DNA of 64,000 bases from Chryseobacterium takakiae (GTDB taxonomy: Bacteria; Bacteroidota; Bacteroidia; Flavobacteriales; Weeksellaceae): positions 1-64,000 of the forward strand of contig NZ_FQVO01000009.1 of the NCBI RefSeq assembly GCF_900129385.1, in the 5' to 3' direction. How positions within the stretch are numbered: position 1 is the stretch's first letter; each line of letters starts with the position of its first letter. Position numbers and translations under genes: made by a program. Below, piece after piece: positions 21,347 through 28,371 of the stretch. The notes under the pieces were generated by a model. The model searched no databases, was not told the origin of the DNA, and worked only from the letters and a program-made list of their open reading frames with translations.

Positions 21347-21354
21347 TACATTTG
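21347..21354 (+). promoter_or_regulatory. -7 promoter box for the fimbrial-like secreted protein
   Basis: TACATTTG fully matches TAnnTTTG and lies 52 nt before the ATG at 21407. No TTG at the expected -33 distance. Confidence 0.45.
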
Positions 21355-21406
21355 TAATGTTCAAAAGAGAACAATTAAATAAGAATAAAAATAAAATAAT
21401 ATCATT

Positions 21407-21952
21407 ATGAAAAAGCAAATAGTAATCGCAGCCTTAACCATCGGAGCATTCGTATCAGGAACTAATACTGTTCAGGCTCAGAATACTACTGCCACTACAA
21501 CGGTAAACATTACCCTGAACGATGTCATCTCTATTGATACAGGAAGTACCGCAATTGGCAATACCGTTGACTTTAACTATGTAACTGCAGCAGATTATAA
21601 CTCGGATCAGACCATTAGTAAAGCTAATTCTCTAAAAGTAACTTCAACCAAGAATTTTAACGTAAAAGTAAAAGCAGGAGGTGCTAATTTCATGAATGGA
21701 ACCAACTTGATTCCTGTAAATGTTTTAACCATCAAAGCTTCTGCAGCTGCCGGAACGATGGGCGGTACAAAAAGCGCTGTTGTTTTATCTGCTGCTGATC
21801 AGACTTTAGTAGCAAATGCACCACTTGGAAGCGCATTGACATTGAATCTGGATTACACGATTCCTGCAGCGAAATCTTCTTCTTCTGATATTTTAGGTAA
21901 GCCGGCCGGAACGTATACACAAACGGTAACCTATACTGCAACAGCATTATAA
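21407..21952 (+). CDS. Secreted fimbrial-like beta-sandwich protein
   Basis: A 181-residue protein with a clear signal peptide (MKKQIVIAALTIGAFVSG, cleavage near VQAQ). The mature part is rich in Thr, Ala, Ser, Asn and Val, has no Cys, and alternates like beta strands. The end GTYTQTVTYTATAL is the pattern that closes the domain in spore-coat-U, WxL and DUF4402-type surface proteins. It is probably an abundant surface or fimbria-like subunit. No chaperone or usher gene is adjacent, so assembly is unclear. The family call is from pattern only; a hypothetical secreted protein is the safe reading. Confidence 0.7.
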   Translation: MKKQIVIAALTIGAFVSGTNTVQAQNTTATTTVNITLNDVISIDTGSTAIGNTVDFNYVTAADYNSDQTISKANSLKVTSTKNFNVKVKAGGANFMNGTNLIPVNVLTIKASAAAGTMGGTKSAVVLSAADQTLVANAPLGSALTLNLDYTIPAAKSSSSDILGKPAGTYTQTVTYTATAL

Positions 21953-21965
21953 ATAAATTTTTTTC

Positions 21966-21989
21966 ATATTAATATTTTGTGATTTGGTG
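21966..21989 (+). repeat. 24-nt repeat, copy 1, immediately before a hairpin
   Basis: These 24 bases, containing TTTTGTGATTTGGTG, are identical to 61455-61478. Both copies directly precede a hairpin and T tract, but the hairpin sequences differ. This copy begins 14 nt after the stop of the fimbrial-like gene. Confidence 0.8.
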
Positions 21990-21991
21990 TT

Positions 21992-22023
21992 CAAAGGCTT
22001 CCTACGGGAGGCCTTTGATTTTG
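21992..22023 (+). terminator. Terminator after the fimbrial-like gene
   Basis: CAAAGGCTTCC pairs with GGGAGGCCTTTG with one G-T pair; the stem spans 21992-22017 and is followed by a T-rich tract. Confidence 0.75.
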
Positions 22024-22229
22024 TTTGTATTAATACCGATATAGAGAAATGTGCCTTAGGAAGAATTATCATTTATAATGTTTTTTAAACGTTAGCCAAA
22101 CAGAAATACTAATAAGGCAATAATGCGTAACTAAAAAAATGCTTGGACAATTAGTACATCCTGCATGAGCTCAAGATAATTTATAATTTAACATGGAATA
22201 ATTTGAATTATAGAATTCATAAAGTTTTT

Positions 22230-22547
22230 GTTGCAAAGAGTATTAGTTGGCGATAATGAATATTTGAAAATTAAAAAGAATCTAAGAGCAAGTTTCCAGA
22301 TTGGGAGAAAATTTAAATAACTTTTCAGTAACTGAGATTAGCAATATAGATAAACTGCTCGAACAAGCCTTAGATACACTTCAAAATATCGGAAAACCCT
22401 ACAATAAAGAATCGGGACGAAGCGGGAAATAATTAGTTCAATATTTCCTGAAAAATTGAATTTGATGGAAAACATTATCGAACCGCTCGAGTTCGCTCAA
22501 TAGCACACCATATATTTCAGGTTAATCATGAGTTAACCGATATATAA
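22230..22547 (+). pseudogene. Broken site-specific serine recombinase (C-terminal remnant)
   Basis: Successive frames read as the C-terminal part of a Bacteroidetes serine recombinase. One frame (22286-22432) gives SRLGENLNNFSVTEISNID, then KLLEQALDTLQNIGK to a TAA. A second gives IISSIFPEKLNL from 22429. A third, from 22461, gives FDGKHYRTARVRSIAHHIF to a stop at 22545. The joined text matches the usual ending of these enzymes (SIFPEKL, FDG, YRTAR, IN/VN). An upstream piece with EYLKIKKNL lies near 22256. At least two frameshifts and the lost catalytic N-terminus make it dead. It ends 40 nt from the 3' end of a tRNA gene, as expected for an old integration scar. Confidence 0.7.
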
Positions 22548-22549
22548 AA

Positions 22550-22582
22550 AAAGAGAAATGATCAAAATGATCATTTCTCTTT
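22550..22582 (-). terminator. Terminator of tRNA-Gln
   Basis: A perfect 15-bp inverted repeat (22550-22564 and 22568-22582, core AGAAATGATCA) with a 3-nt loop lies just beyond the tRNA 3' end. On the minus strand it runs into a T tract. Confidence 0.85.
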
Positions 22583-22587
22583 GAATG

Positions 22588-22658
22588 TAGACCCACAGGG
22601 ATTCGAACCCCAGATGACTGAACCAAAATCAGTAGTGTTACCGCTACACCATGGGTCT
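22588..22658 (-). tRNA. tRNA-Gln (anticodon TTG)
   Basis: The minus strand folds as a standard cloverleaf. The acceptor AGACCCA pairs with TGGGTCT (22589-22595 with 22652-22658), the D arm contains AGCGGTAA, and the anticodon stem ACTGA/TCAGT encloses TTTTGGT with anticodon TTG at 22624-22626. The T arm contains GTTCGAATC. The discriminator is A, and CCA is not encoded. The recombinase remnant abuts its 3' side. Confidence 0.95.
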
Positions 22659-22818
22659 GTATTTCTGTGTCGCGAAATTATATAAATTATTTTAAAAATA
22701 AAAATGAAATAGCGAATATTTGCGGATAACAATCGTTTTTTCACTGATATTCAAAGAATTATTTTTTTGGAAATGTACATCCAAGTGATGTAATAAAATC
22801 TAATTTAAATTAAAACTG

Positions 22819-22826
22819 TATCTTTG
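22819..22826 (+). promoter_or_regulatory. -7 promoter box for der
   Basis: TATCTTTG fully matches TAnnTTTG. Transcription from here would give a leader of about 80 nt containing the two hairpins described separately. Confidence 0.6.
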
Positions 22827-22835
22827 CAAAAAAAT

Positions 22836-22910
22836 TGGGCTCCAAAAGTTGGAGAAACCCATTAATAACCTGTCCTGAGCTTTGTCTCAGGATTATTAAA
22901 CATTTTTTTT
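22836..22910 (+). promoter_or_regulatory. Structured der leader with terminator-like hairpin
   Basis: Hairpin 1 (22836-22861) has the stem CTCCAA/TTGGAG with outer TGGG/CCCA pairs. Hairpin 2 has TCCTGAG (22873-22879) pairing with CTCAGGA (22886-22892), extended by TTAATAA/TTATTAA (22862-22868 with 22893-22899). A run of eight T follows at 22903-22910, ending at the ATG. Hairpin 2 plus the T run looks like an intrinsic terminator placed directly before the start codon, so it may attenuate der or control its translation. Confidence 0.5.
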
Positions 22911-24221
22911 ATGTCGAATATAGTCGCAATCGTTGGTCGTCCCAACGTAGGAAAATCCACGTTATTTAATCGTTTATTAGAAAGAAGGGAAGCTATTGTA
23001 GATTCTACTGCAGGAGTTACCAGAGACCGTCATTACGGAAAATCCGACTGGAACGGGGTAGATTTTACCGTAATTGATACCGGTGGGTATGATGTAGGAA
23101 CGGATGATATTTTTGAAGAAGAAATCCGCAAACAGGTACAGCTGGCCGTAGATGAAGCGACTTCTATTATTTTTATGATGAACGTGGAAGAAGGGCTTAC
23201 CGATACAGATCATGAAATTTACAGGCTTCTAAGAAGATCAAACAAGCCTATATATATTGTTATCAACAAGGTAGATTCTGCAAAAGAAGAACTTCCGGCA
23301 ACGGAATTTTATCAGCTCGGAATCGATAAATATTACACCTTATCTTCTGCAACGGGTTCCGGAACAGGGGATTTGCTGGATGATATTGTAAAAGATTTCC
23401 CCACTACAGATTACAAAGATCCTTTCGAAGGGCTTCCTAAAATTACCATCGCAGGACGTCCGAACGTAGGAAAATCCACCCTTACGAATGCATTGCTGGA
23501 TGTGGAAAGAAATATCGTTACCGATATTGCGGGAACTACAAGAGACAGTATCCAGACGCTTTACAATAAATTCGGACACGAATTTGTATTGGTAGATACC
23601 GCAGGAATGCGTAAAAAATCTAAAGTAAATGAAGACCTGGAATTTTATTCCGTAATGCGTTCTATCCGTTCCATCGAATTTTCAGATGTGGTGATTATTA
23701 TGGTGGATGCCACTCAGGGTTGGGAATCTCAGGATATGAATATCTTCAGTCTTGCACAGAAAAACAGGAAAGGAATTGTAATCCTTGTGAATAAATGGGA
23801 TCTTATTGAAGATAAGCAGACCAATACAATGCGTGATTTCGAAAAGCAGATCAAAGATAAGATCGGTCAGTTCCAGGATATCCCGATTTTGTTTATATCG
23901 GCATTAACCAAGCAAAGAATTTTAAAGGCAGTGGAAGTGGCCATGCAGGTGTACGAAGACCGTAAGAAAAAAATTAAAACTTCAAAGTTAAACGAAGTTA
24001 TGCTTCCGATTTTTGAGGGAACACCACCGCCTGCAAACAAAGGAAAATATATCAAAATAAAATATTGTGTGCAGCTTCCTACGCCGTCGCCGCAGTTTGT
24101 TTTCTTCTGCAACCTGCCACAATACGTAAAAGAACCATACAAGAGATTTACCGAAAATCAGCTGAGAAAAGAATTCGGGTTTACCGGAGTTCCTATTGAA
24201 GTGTATTTCAGACAAAAATAA
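22911..24221 (+). CDS. der: Ribosome biogenesis GTPase Der (EngA)
   Basis: Der is a double GTPase needed for assembly of the 50S ribosomal subunit. The 436 residues contain two complete G domains, each with a P-loop GRPNVGKST (near residues 8 and 180). Switch regions DTGGY and DTAGMRKKSKV and base-recognition motifs NKVD and NKWD are present. A C-terminal KH-like domain starts at about 350. Length and order are standard. It is a single-gene unit with an unusual structured leader. Confidence 0.97.
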   Translation: MSNIVAIVGRPNVGKSTLFNRLLERREAIVDSTAGVTRDRHYGKSDWNGVDFTVIDTGGYDVGTDDIFEEEIRKQVQLAVDEATSIIFMMNVEEGLTDTDHEIYRLLRRSNKPIYIVINKVDSAKEELPATEFYQLGIDKYYTLSSATGSGTGDLLDDIVKDFPTTDYKDPFEGLPKITIAGRPNVGKSTLTNALLDVERNIVTDIAGTTRDSIQTLYNKFGHEFVLVDTAGMRKKSKVNEDLEFYSVMRSIRSIEFSDVVIIMVDATQGWESQDMNIFSLAQKNRKGIVILVNKWDLIEDKQTNTMRDFEKQIKDKIGQFQDIPILFISALTKQRILKAVEVAMQVYEDRKKKIKTSKLNEVMLPIFEGTPPPANKGKYIKIKYCVQLPTPSPQFVFFCNLPQYVKEPYKRFTENQLRKEFGFTGVPIEVYFRQK

Positions 24222-24229
24222 ATGATTAT

Positions 24230-24258
24230 CCCTTTCAGATTTTTTTGGAAGGGGTTTT
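24230..24258 (+). terminator. der terminator
   Basis: CCCTTTC (24230-24236) pairs with GGAAGGG (24247-24253) with one G-T pair, followed by TTTTATT. Confidence 0.6.
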
Positions 24259-24299
24259 ATTCTTAATTATTCATATTTTAGATAAAAGTTTTCCCAATA

Positions 24300-24953
24300 A
24301 TGAATACAGTGGTACTATCAGAACAGTTTTCTTTGGTTAATTCATGGATTAACGAGCTCAGGAATGTTGATATTCAGCATGACAGGATGAGGTTTCGCAG
24401 AAACATGGAAAGAATTGGCGAAATAGCAGCTTTCGAGATCAGCAAAAAACTTGAGTTGAAAGAAATGGAAATTCAGACGCCGCTGGATACAATCAGGGTT
24501 AAAGAGATTGCTGTTCAGCCGGTTATTACAACCATATTGAGAGCCGGAGTTCCTCTGTTTGAAGGAATACTGAATTATTTTGATAAAGCCGACTGCGGTT
24601 TTGTGGCGGCTTACAGAAAACACGATGCCAATGATTATTTTTCTATCAAACAGGATTATTTAACGTGCCCGAATATCGAAGGCAGACCTCTTATTGTCAG
24701 CGATCCCATGTTGGCGACCGGAGCATCTTTAATTGAAGCCATCAAAGATTTATTAACGCACGGAAAACCCACCCAGCTTCATATCGTAGCAGCAATTGCT
24801 TCAAAACAGGGGGTTGAAACCATAGAAAAAGCCTATCCTGAAGCGAAAATTTGGGTTGGTGCCATTGATGAGCATCTTACTTCAAAAGGATATATTACGC
24901 CTGGTTTAGGAGATGCAGGGGATCTTAGCTACGGAGAAAAATTACAGAGATAA
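24300..24953 (+). CDS. upp: Uracil phosphoribosyltransferase
   Basis: Makes UMP from uracil and PRPP in pyrimidine salvage. The 217 residues show the UPRT fold, with TTILRAGVPLFEG in the N-terminal half, the PRPP-binding loop SDPMLATGAS near residue 135, and the uracil-binding ending YITPGLGDAGDLSYG. The last 12 bp of the gene overlap the 3' end of the convergent hydrolase gene, and no separate terminator is visible between them. Confidence 0.95.
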   Translation: MNTVVLSEQFSLVNSWINELRNVDIQHDRMRFRRNMERIGEIAAFEISKKLELKEMEIQTPLDTIRVKEIAVQPVITTILRAGVPLFEGILNYFDKADCGFVAAYRKHDANDYFSIKQDYLTCPNIEGRPLIVSDPMLATGASLIEAIKDLLTHGKPTQLHIVAAIASKQGVETIEKAYPEAKIWVGAIDEHLTSKGYITPGLGDAGDLSYGEKLQR

Positions 24954-25631
24954 ATTCCAGAAATCTTTCATTACAGGAAGCAAAAGATCGGTTCTTATCT
25001 TATCCATCGGATGTTTTGTATCCGGAAGTACGGCCAGTCTTGCATTTGGAAGGCTTCTGTAAGCTTCTGTACTTTCTTCAAGCGTTACCATATTATCCTG
25101 ATCTCCTACAATAATCTGTACAGGAATATTTATCATTGAAAGATTATTTTTTAAAGGAGGTTTTTTGCCTAAAGAAACCATTAGATCAGCAATGGAATGT
25201 AATAGCTGTTTCCATTTTTTTCCATGCTGTGCTTCCAAGAGTGCTGCATATTTGGGGATTTTTTCGACGATGGTTTCAGGATTAAGCATTTTGCTTTCTT
25301 TTAATGCCTCTTCTTCCGTCCAGTTGAATTTTGTTCCTATTGTTATCACAGAATTCAGTCTTTCAGGGTACTGTGCGGCGTAGCAAAGGGCCACGTAACC
25401 GCCCATGCTGTGTCCGAAAATATAAACATCATTCAGATTATTACTCTCGATAAATTCTTTCAGTTCGTTTGAATATTTTTCAATGCTGATTCCGTCTTCA
25501 GGAAGTTCAGAATTTCCATGTCCCGAAAATAAAGGGGTATGAATGGTAAAATATTTTGAAAGCTCCGCTTTGAAAGGCTCAAAGATTTGGCTATGTCCTA
25601 AAGCGCCGTGAAGTAAAATAAGATGCAGCAT
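24942..25631 (-). CDS. Alpha/beta hydrolase
   Basis: A 229-residue cytoplasmic alpha/beta-hydrolase. The oxyanion region is LLHGALGHS, the nucleophile elbow GHSMGG holds Ser75, the acid is probably the Asp in IVGDQDN, and the catalytic His is in DTKHPMD near the C-terminus. Small monofunctional hydrolases of this kind cover esterases, lactonases and MenH-like lyases, so the substrate cannot be given. It is convergent with upp and overlaps its end by 12 bp. Confidence 0.88.
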   Translation of the reverse strand: MLHLILLHGALGHSQIFEPFKAELSKYFTIHTPLFSGHGNSELPEDGISIEKYSNELKEFIESNNLNDVYIFGHSMGGYVALCYAAQYPERLNSVITIGTKFNWTEEEALKESKMLNPETIVEKIPKYAALLEAQHGKKWKQLLHSIADLMVSLGKKPPLKNNLSMINIPVQIIVGDQDNMVTLEESTEAYRSLPNARLAVLPDTKHPMDKIRTDLLLPVMKDFWNLSL

Positions 25632-25702
25632 GGTGACAGTTGATTTTTCGGAAAATTACTAAAATTTATTGTATTGATTATATGACAGAAATTAGCTTGT
25701 TT

Positions 25703-25758
25703 TTAACCCTCAAACCCTCAAACCCTCAAACTCTTAAACTCTTAAACTCTCAAACTCT
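25703..25758. repeat. Degenerate 8-bp tandem repeat (CAAACYCT)
   Basis: Seven consecutive octamers of the form (C/T)(A/T)AA(A/C)C(C/T)CT, such as CAAACCCT and CAAACTCT, run without gaps just beyond the 3' end of the comF-like gene. A shorter array of the same unit lies at 47526-47572. Confidence 0.8.
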
Positions 25759-25776
25759 AAATCTTGGATCATGTTG

Positions 25777-26430
25777 CTACACATCCATAGCCATTACCAA
25801 CACATTAACGGTATTATTACCCGCTTTGAGAATTTCCCATGCGATAGAAGCAATCGTATTTCCGGTTGTGAATACGTCATCAATAAGAAGTATATTTTTT
25901 TGATTAATGCTTTTTGTGACAGAAAATACATTTTCTGACTTTAGCCGGTTCTGTTTATCTTTCAACGCCTGCGCTTTTGAGTATTGATTTCTTTTGATTA
26001 AATCATGATCAAAGGGAATTCCATAAAATTCAGAAAGTTTTTCTGTAAATACATGAAGCTGGTTGTACCCTCGTTCTTTCAGTTTTTTGGGATGCAGCGG
26101 AACGGAAACCATCAAATCCGGCTTCTGATCTTTAAAATCAAGTCGCTCCATAGTCCATTCAGCAAGAATTTCTCCGGCTTTTGCTCTGCTTTTGTATTTT
26201 AATTCATGGATGATTTTCCTGCTGAGATTTTCTTTTTCAAACTGCATCAAAGCAAAGGTGTTTTCAACAGGAAAAAGAAGCCTGCATCTTTCTTTAATTA
26301 AATTGTCATCAAAATAACCGGAATGGATAAAATCAATACGGCCGAAACACAGCTCACAAACCAGAAGATCAGCAGATATAGTACAATTGCAGCCCAGGCA
26401 ACGGTTAGGAAATAAAATATCTAAAATCAT
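25777..26430 (-). CDS. ComF family phosphoribosyltransferase-like protein
   Basis: A 217-residue ComF-type protein. The N-terminal Cys pairs (CLGCNC near residue 11, CELC near 31) form the zinc-finger part, and the C-terminal half has the PRTase PRPP loop in LLIDDVFTTGNTIAS near residue 186. ComF acts in DNA uptake and transformation in several bacteria, by partnering with helicase or primosome proteins; the reaction of the PRTase domain is unsettled. It stands alone, and an octamer repeat array follows its stop. Confidence 0.9.
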   Translation of the reverse strand: MILDILFPNRCLGCNCTISADLLVCELCFGRIDFIHSGYFDDNLIKERCRLLFPVENTFALMQFEKENLSRKIIHELKYKSRAKAGEILAEWTMERLDFKDQKPDLMVSVPLHPKKLKERGYNQLHVFTEKLSEFYGIPFDHDLIKRNQYSKAQALKDKQNRLKSENVFSVTKSINQKNILLIDDVFTTGNTIASIAWEILKAGNNTVNVLVMAMDV

Positions 26431-26535
26431 TTGTGTAATTTTCTGCTAATATACTAACTTCGGAAATTTGTTATTTAATTTTAAAATTCGGCAGATTCCG
26501 TAATTTTATATTTTATTTGAATAAATAGTAAAGAA

Positions 26536-26919
26536 ATGGGTTTGATTTATGAAAAACAGATTGTGGTAACTGACGAGCATATCGACAGGAATAACCACGT
26601 CAATAATGTTCAGTATGTAAAATGGGTGGAGGAGATAGCCGGAGAACACTGGGATTTCGTAAAGCATAAAACCAATAATCCGGAGGATATCTGGATGCTT
26701 CTGGATCACCATATTCAATATAAAAAACAGGTGTATCTCGGAGAATTACTTACCATAAAGACCTTTCCGAAAACTCCCGAAGGAATCCGGCAGCCCCGAA
26801 AAGTGGAATTCTACTGTAACGATCAGCTGGTAGTAGACTCATTGACGCTCTGGGTTTTTATTGATAAAGAAACGCAACGGATTATAAGGCTGGAAAATAG
26901 CTGGCTGGATATTTTGTAG
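26536..26919 (+). CDS. Hotdog-fold acyl-CoA thioesterase
   Basis: A 127-residue single-domain hotdog protein of the 4-hydroxybenzoyl-CoA/YbgC thioesterase type. The active-site region DEHIDRNNHVNNVQYVKWVEE (residues 14-34) matches the family motif with Asn and His ahead of the long helix. It is expected to hydrolyse acyl-CoA in the cytoplasm, but chain length and substrate are unknown. It is followed after 47 bp by queD, which has its own promoter. Confidence 0.88.
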   Translation: MGLIYEKQIVVTDEHIDRNNHVNNVQYVKWVEEIAGEHWDFVKHKTNNPEDIWMLLDHHIQYKKQVYLGELLTIKTFPKTPEGIRQPRKVEFYCNDQLVVDSLTLWVFIDKETQRIIRLENSWLDIL

Positions 26920-26954
26920 TTTTTTTACAAAACCAAAACTCAAAGCAAATTCCT

Positions 26955-26962
26955 TATCTTTG
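26955..26962 (+). promoter_or_regulatory. -7 promoter box for queD, near-leaderless
   Basis: TATCTTTG ends only 4 nt before the ATG at 26967, so transcription would begin at or next to the start codon. Confidence 0.55.
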
Positions 26963-26966
26963 CACC

Positions 26967-27413
26967 ATGATACGAATTACAAAAATTTTCACATTTGAAA
27001 CAGCCCATGTACTGTACAATTACGATGGAAAATGTAAAAATATGCATGGACATTCCTATAAGCTGTTTGTAACGGTGAAAGGAAAACCAATCAATGATTT
27101 GGAACACCCTAAAAATGGGATGGTAGTAGATTTTGGGGACATTAAGAGTATCGTAAAATCTGAAATTGTAGACGTCTGGGATCATGCAGTGCTGATTAAC
27201 GGACTTTCTCCTCATAAAGAATTGGGGGAAGACCTTGAAGGAAAAGGACATAAAGTAATTTACTGTACCTTCCAGCCAACCTGCGAAAATATGCTGTATG
27301 CGATTGCTGCAAAAATAAAATCAAAACTTCCGGAAGGAATTTCTCTTGCCTATCTTAAGCTCCACGAAACGGAAAACTCCTATGGGGAATGGTTTGCGGA
27401 AGATAATCAGTAA
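26967..27413 (+). CDS. queD: 6-carboxytetrahydropterin synthase (QueD/PTPS family)
   Basis: Converts dihydroneopterin triphosphate to 6-carboxytetrahydropterin on the route to queuosine and other 7-deazapurines. The 148 residues show the zinc ligands His14 (in ETAHVL), His27 and His29 (in NMHGHSY) and the catalytic Cys23 just ahead. The C-terminal KLHETENSYGEW carries the conserved Glu that binds the pterin. The lpxH-like gene begins 23 bp later, probably in the same transcript. Confidence 0.93.
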   Translation: MIRITKIFTFETAHVLYNYDGKCKNMHGHSYKLFVTVKGKPINDLEHPKNGMVVDFGDIKSIVKSEIVDVWDHAVLINGLSPHKELGEDLEGKGHKVIYCTFQPTCENMLYAIAAKIKSKLPEGISLAYLKLHETENSYGEWFAEDNQ

Positions 27414-27436
27414 TTTAGATCAATAAATATTCAGAA

Positions 27437-28243
27437 GTGTTAAAGACGACCATTAACTTAGAACCTGGAAAGAAAGTGTATTTTGCTTCCGATCAGCATT
27501 TCGGAGCACCGGATCCAAAGACGAGCAAAGTGCGTGAAGAGCACTTTATCCGCTGGATGGATGAAATCAAGCATGATGCACAGGTCTTATTCTTAATGGG
27601 TGATCTTTTTGATTTCTGGCATGAATGGAAACACGTAATCCCGAAAGGTTATGTGCGGGTGCTGGGTAAAATTGCCGAACTGAAAGACCGCGGGATTCAT
27701 ATTTATTTTTTCGTGGGCAATCATGACCTCTGGATGAAAGATTATCTTGAGGAAGAAATAGGATGTACTGTTTTCTATACAAAACAATATTTTGAAATGG
27801 GCGGAAAGCAGTTTCTGCTTGCCCACGGGGATGGCCTCGGGCCGGGCGACAAGGGATATAAAAGAATGAAAAAAGTCTTTACCAATCCTGTTGCACAATG
27901 GTTTTTCAGATGGCTGCATCCGGATATAGCCATGAAAATTGCATTGTATATGTCTCAGAAAAATAAAATGATTTCCGGTGATGAAGACAAAGAGTTTTTA
28001 GGCGAGGATAAAGAATTTCTGATTATTTATTCCAAAGAAAAACTTAGAACACAGAGAATAGATTATTTTATTTACGGACACCGACATCTTCCTATGGTTA
28101 TGGAGCTGGAAGGAAAAGCAAAATATATTAATCTGGGGGACTGGATTTCTTACTTTACCTACGGAGTATTCGAACATGATTTTCAGCTGAAAACCTTTGA
28201 AATGAACAAAAAAGAATTACCCCATAAAGAGGTAATTCTTTGA
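27437..28243 (+). CDS. lpxH: UDP-2,3-diacylglucosamine diphosphatase (LpxH family)
   Basis: Cleaves UDP-2,3-diacylglucosamine to lipid X in lipid A synthesis at the inner membrane face. The 268-residue calcineurin-like phosphatase has the metal motifs in order: FASDQHFG, MGDLFDFWHEW, FVGNHDLW, LAHGDGLGPGD and YGHRHLP. The start is a GTG, 23 bp after queD, chosen because sequence similarity to the fold begins soon after it. A hairpin (AAAGAATTACC at 28211-28221 with GGTAATTCTTT at 28231-28241) lies inside the last codons and may end the transcript. Confidence 0.92.
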   Translation: MLKTTINLEPGKKVYFASDQHFGAPDPKTSKVREEHFIRWMDEIKHDAQVLFLMGDLFDFWHEWKHVIPKGYVRVLGKIAELKDRGIHIYFFVGNHDLWMKDYLEEEIGCTVFYTKQYFEMGGKQFLLAHGDGLGPGDKGYKRMKKVFTNPVAQWFFRWLHPDIAMKIALYMSQKNKMISGDEDKEFLGEDKEFLIIYSKEKLRTQRIDYFIYGHRHLPMVMELEGKAKYINLGDWISYFTYGVFEHDFQLKTFEMNKKELPHKEVIL

Positions 28244-28371
28244 GCGAAACAATGTTCACTCTTGTTTTTAATCCATATTCCGGTTTTGTAGTTGCAATAA
28301 TCTGACCAAAATTTAAATTCTATATTAAAAAAATATTAAAAAGCTGAAATTGTTTTTTTAATCGGCTTATA

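Noticed and set aside
7219..22910. CRISPR array or complete insertion sequence in the accessory block
   Set aside because: No regularly spaced direct repeats and no intact transposase were seen; only the broken recombinase supports past mobility.
25640..25903. Plus-strand frame across the octamer repeats
   Set aside because: Its Leu/Thr/Pro/Ser-rich text (PQTLKLL type) comes only from the 8-bp repeats and it then overlaps the 3' end of the comF-like gene.
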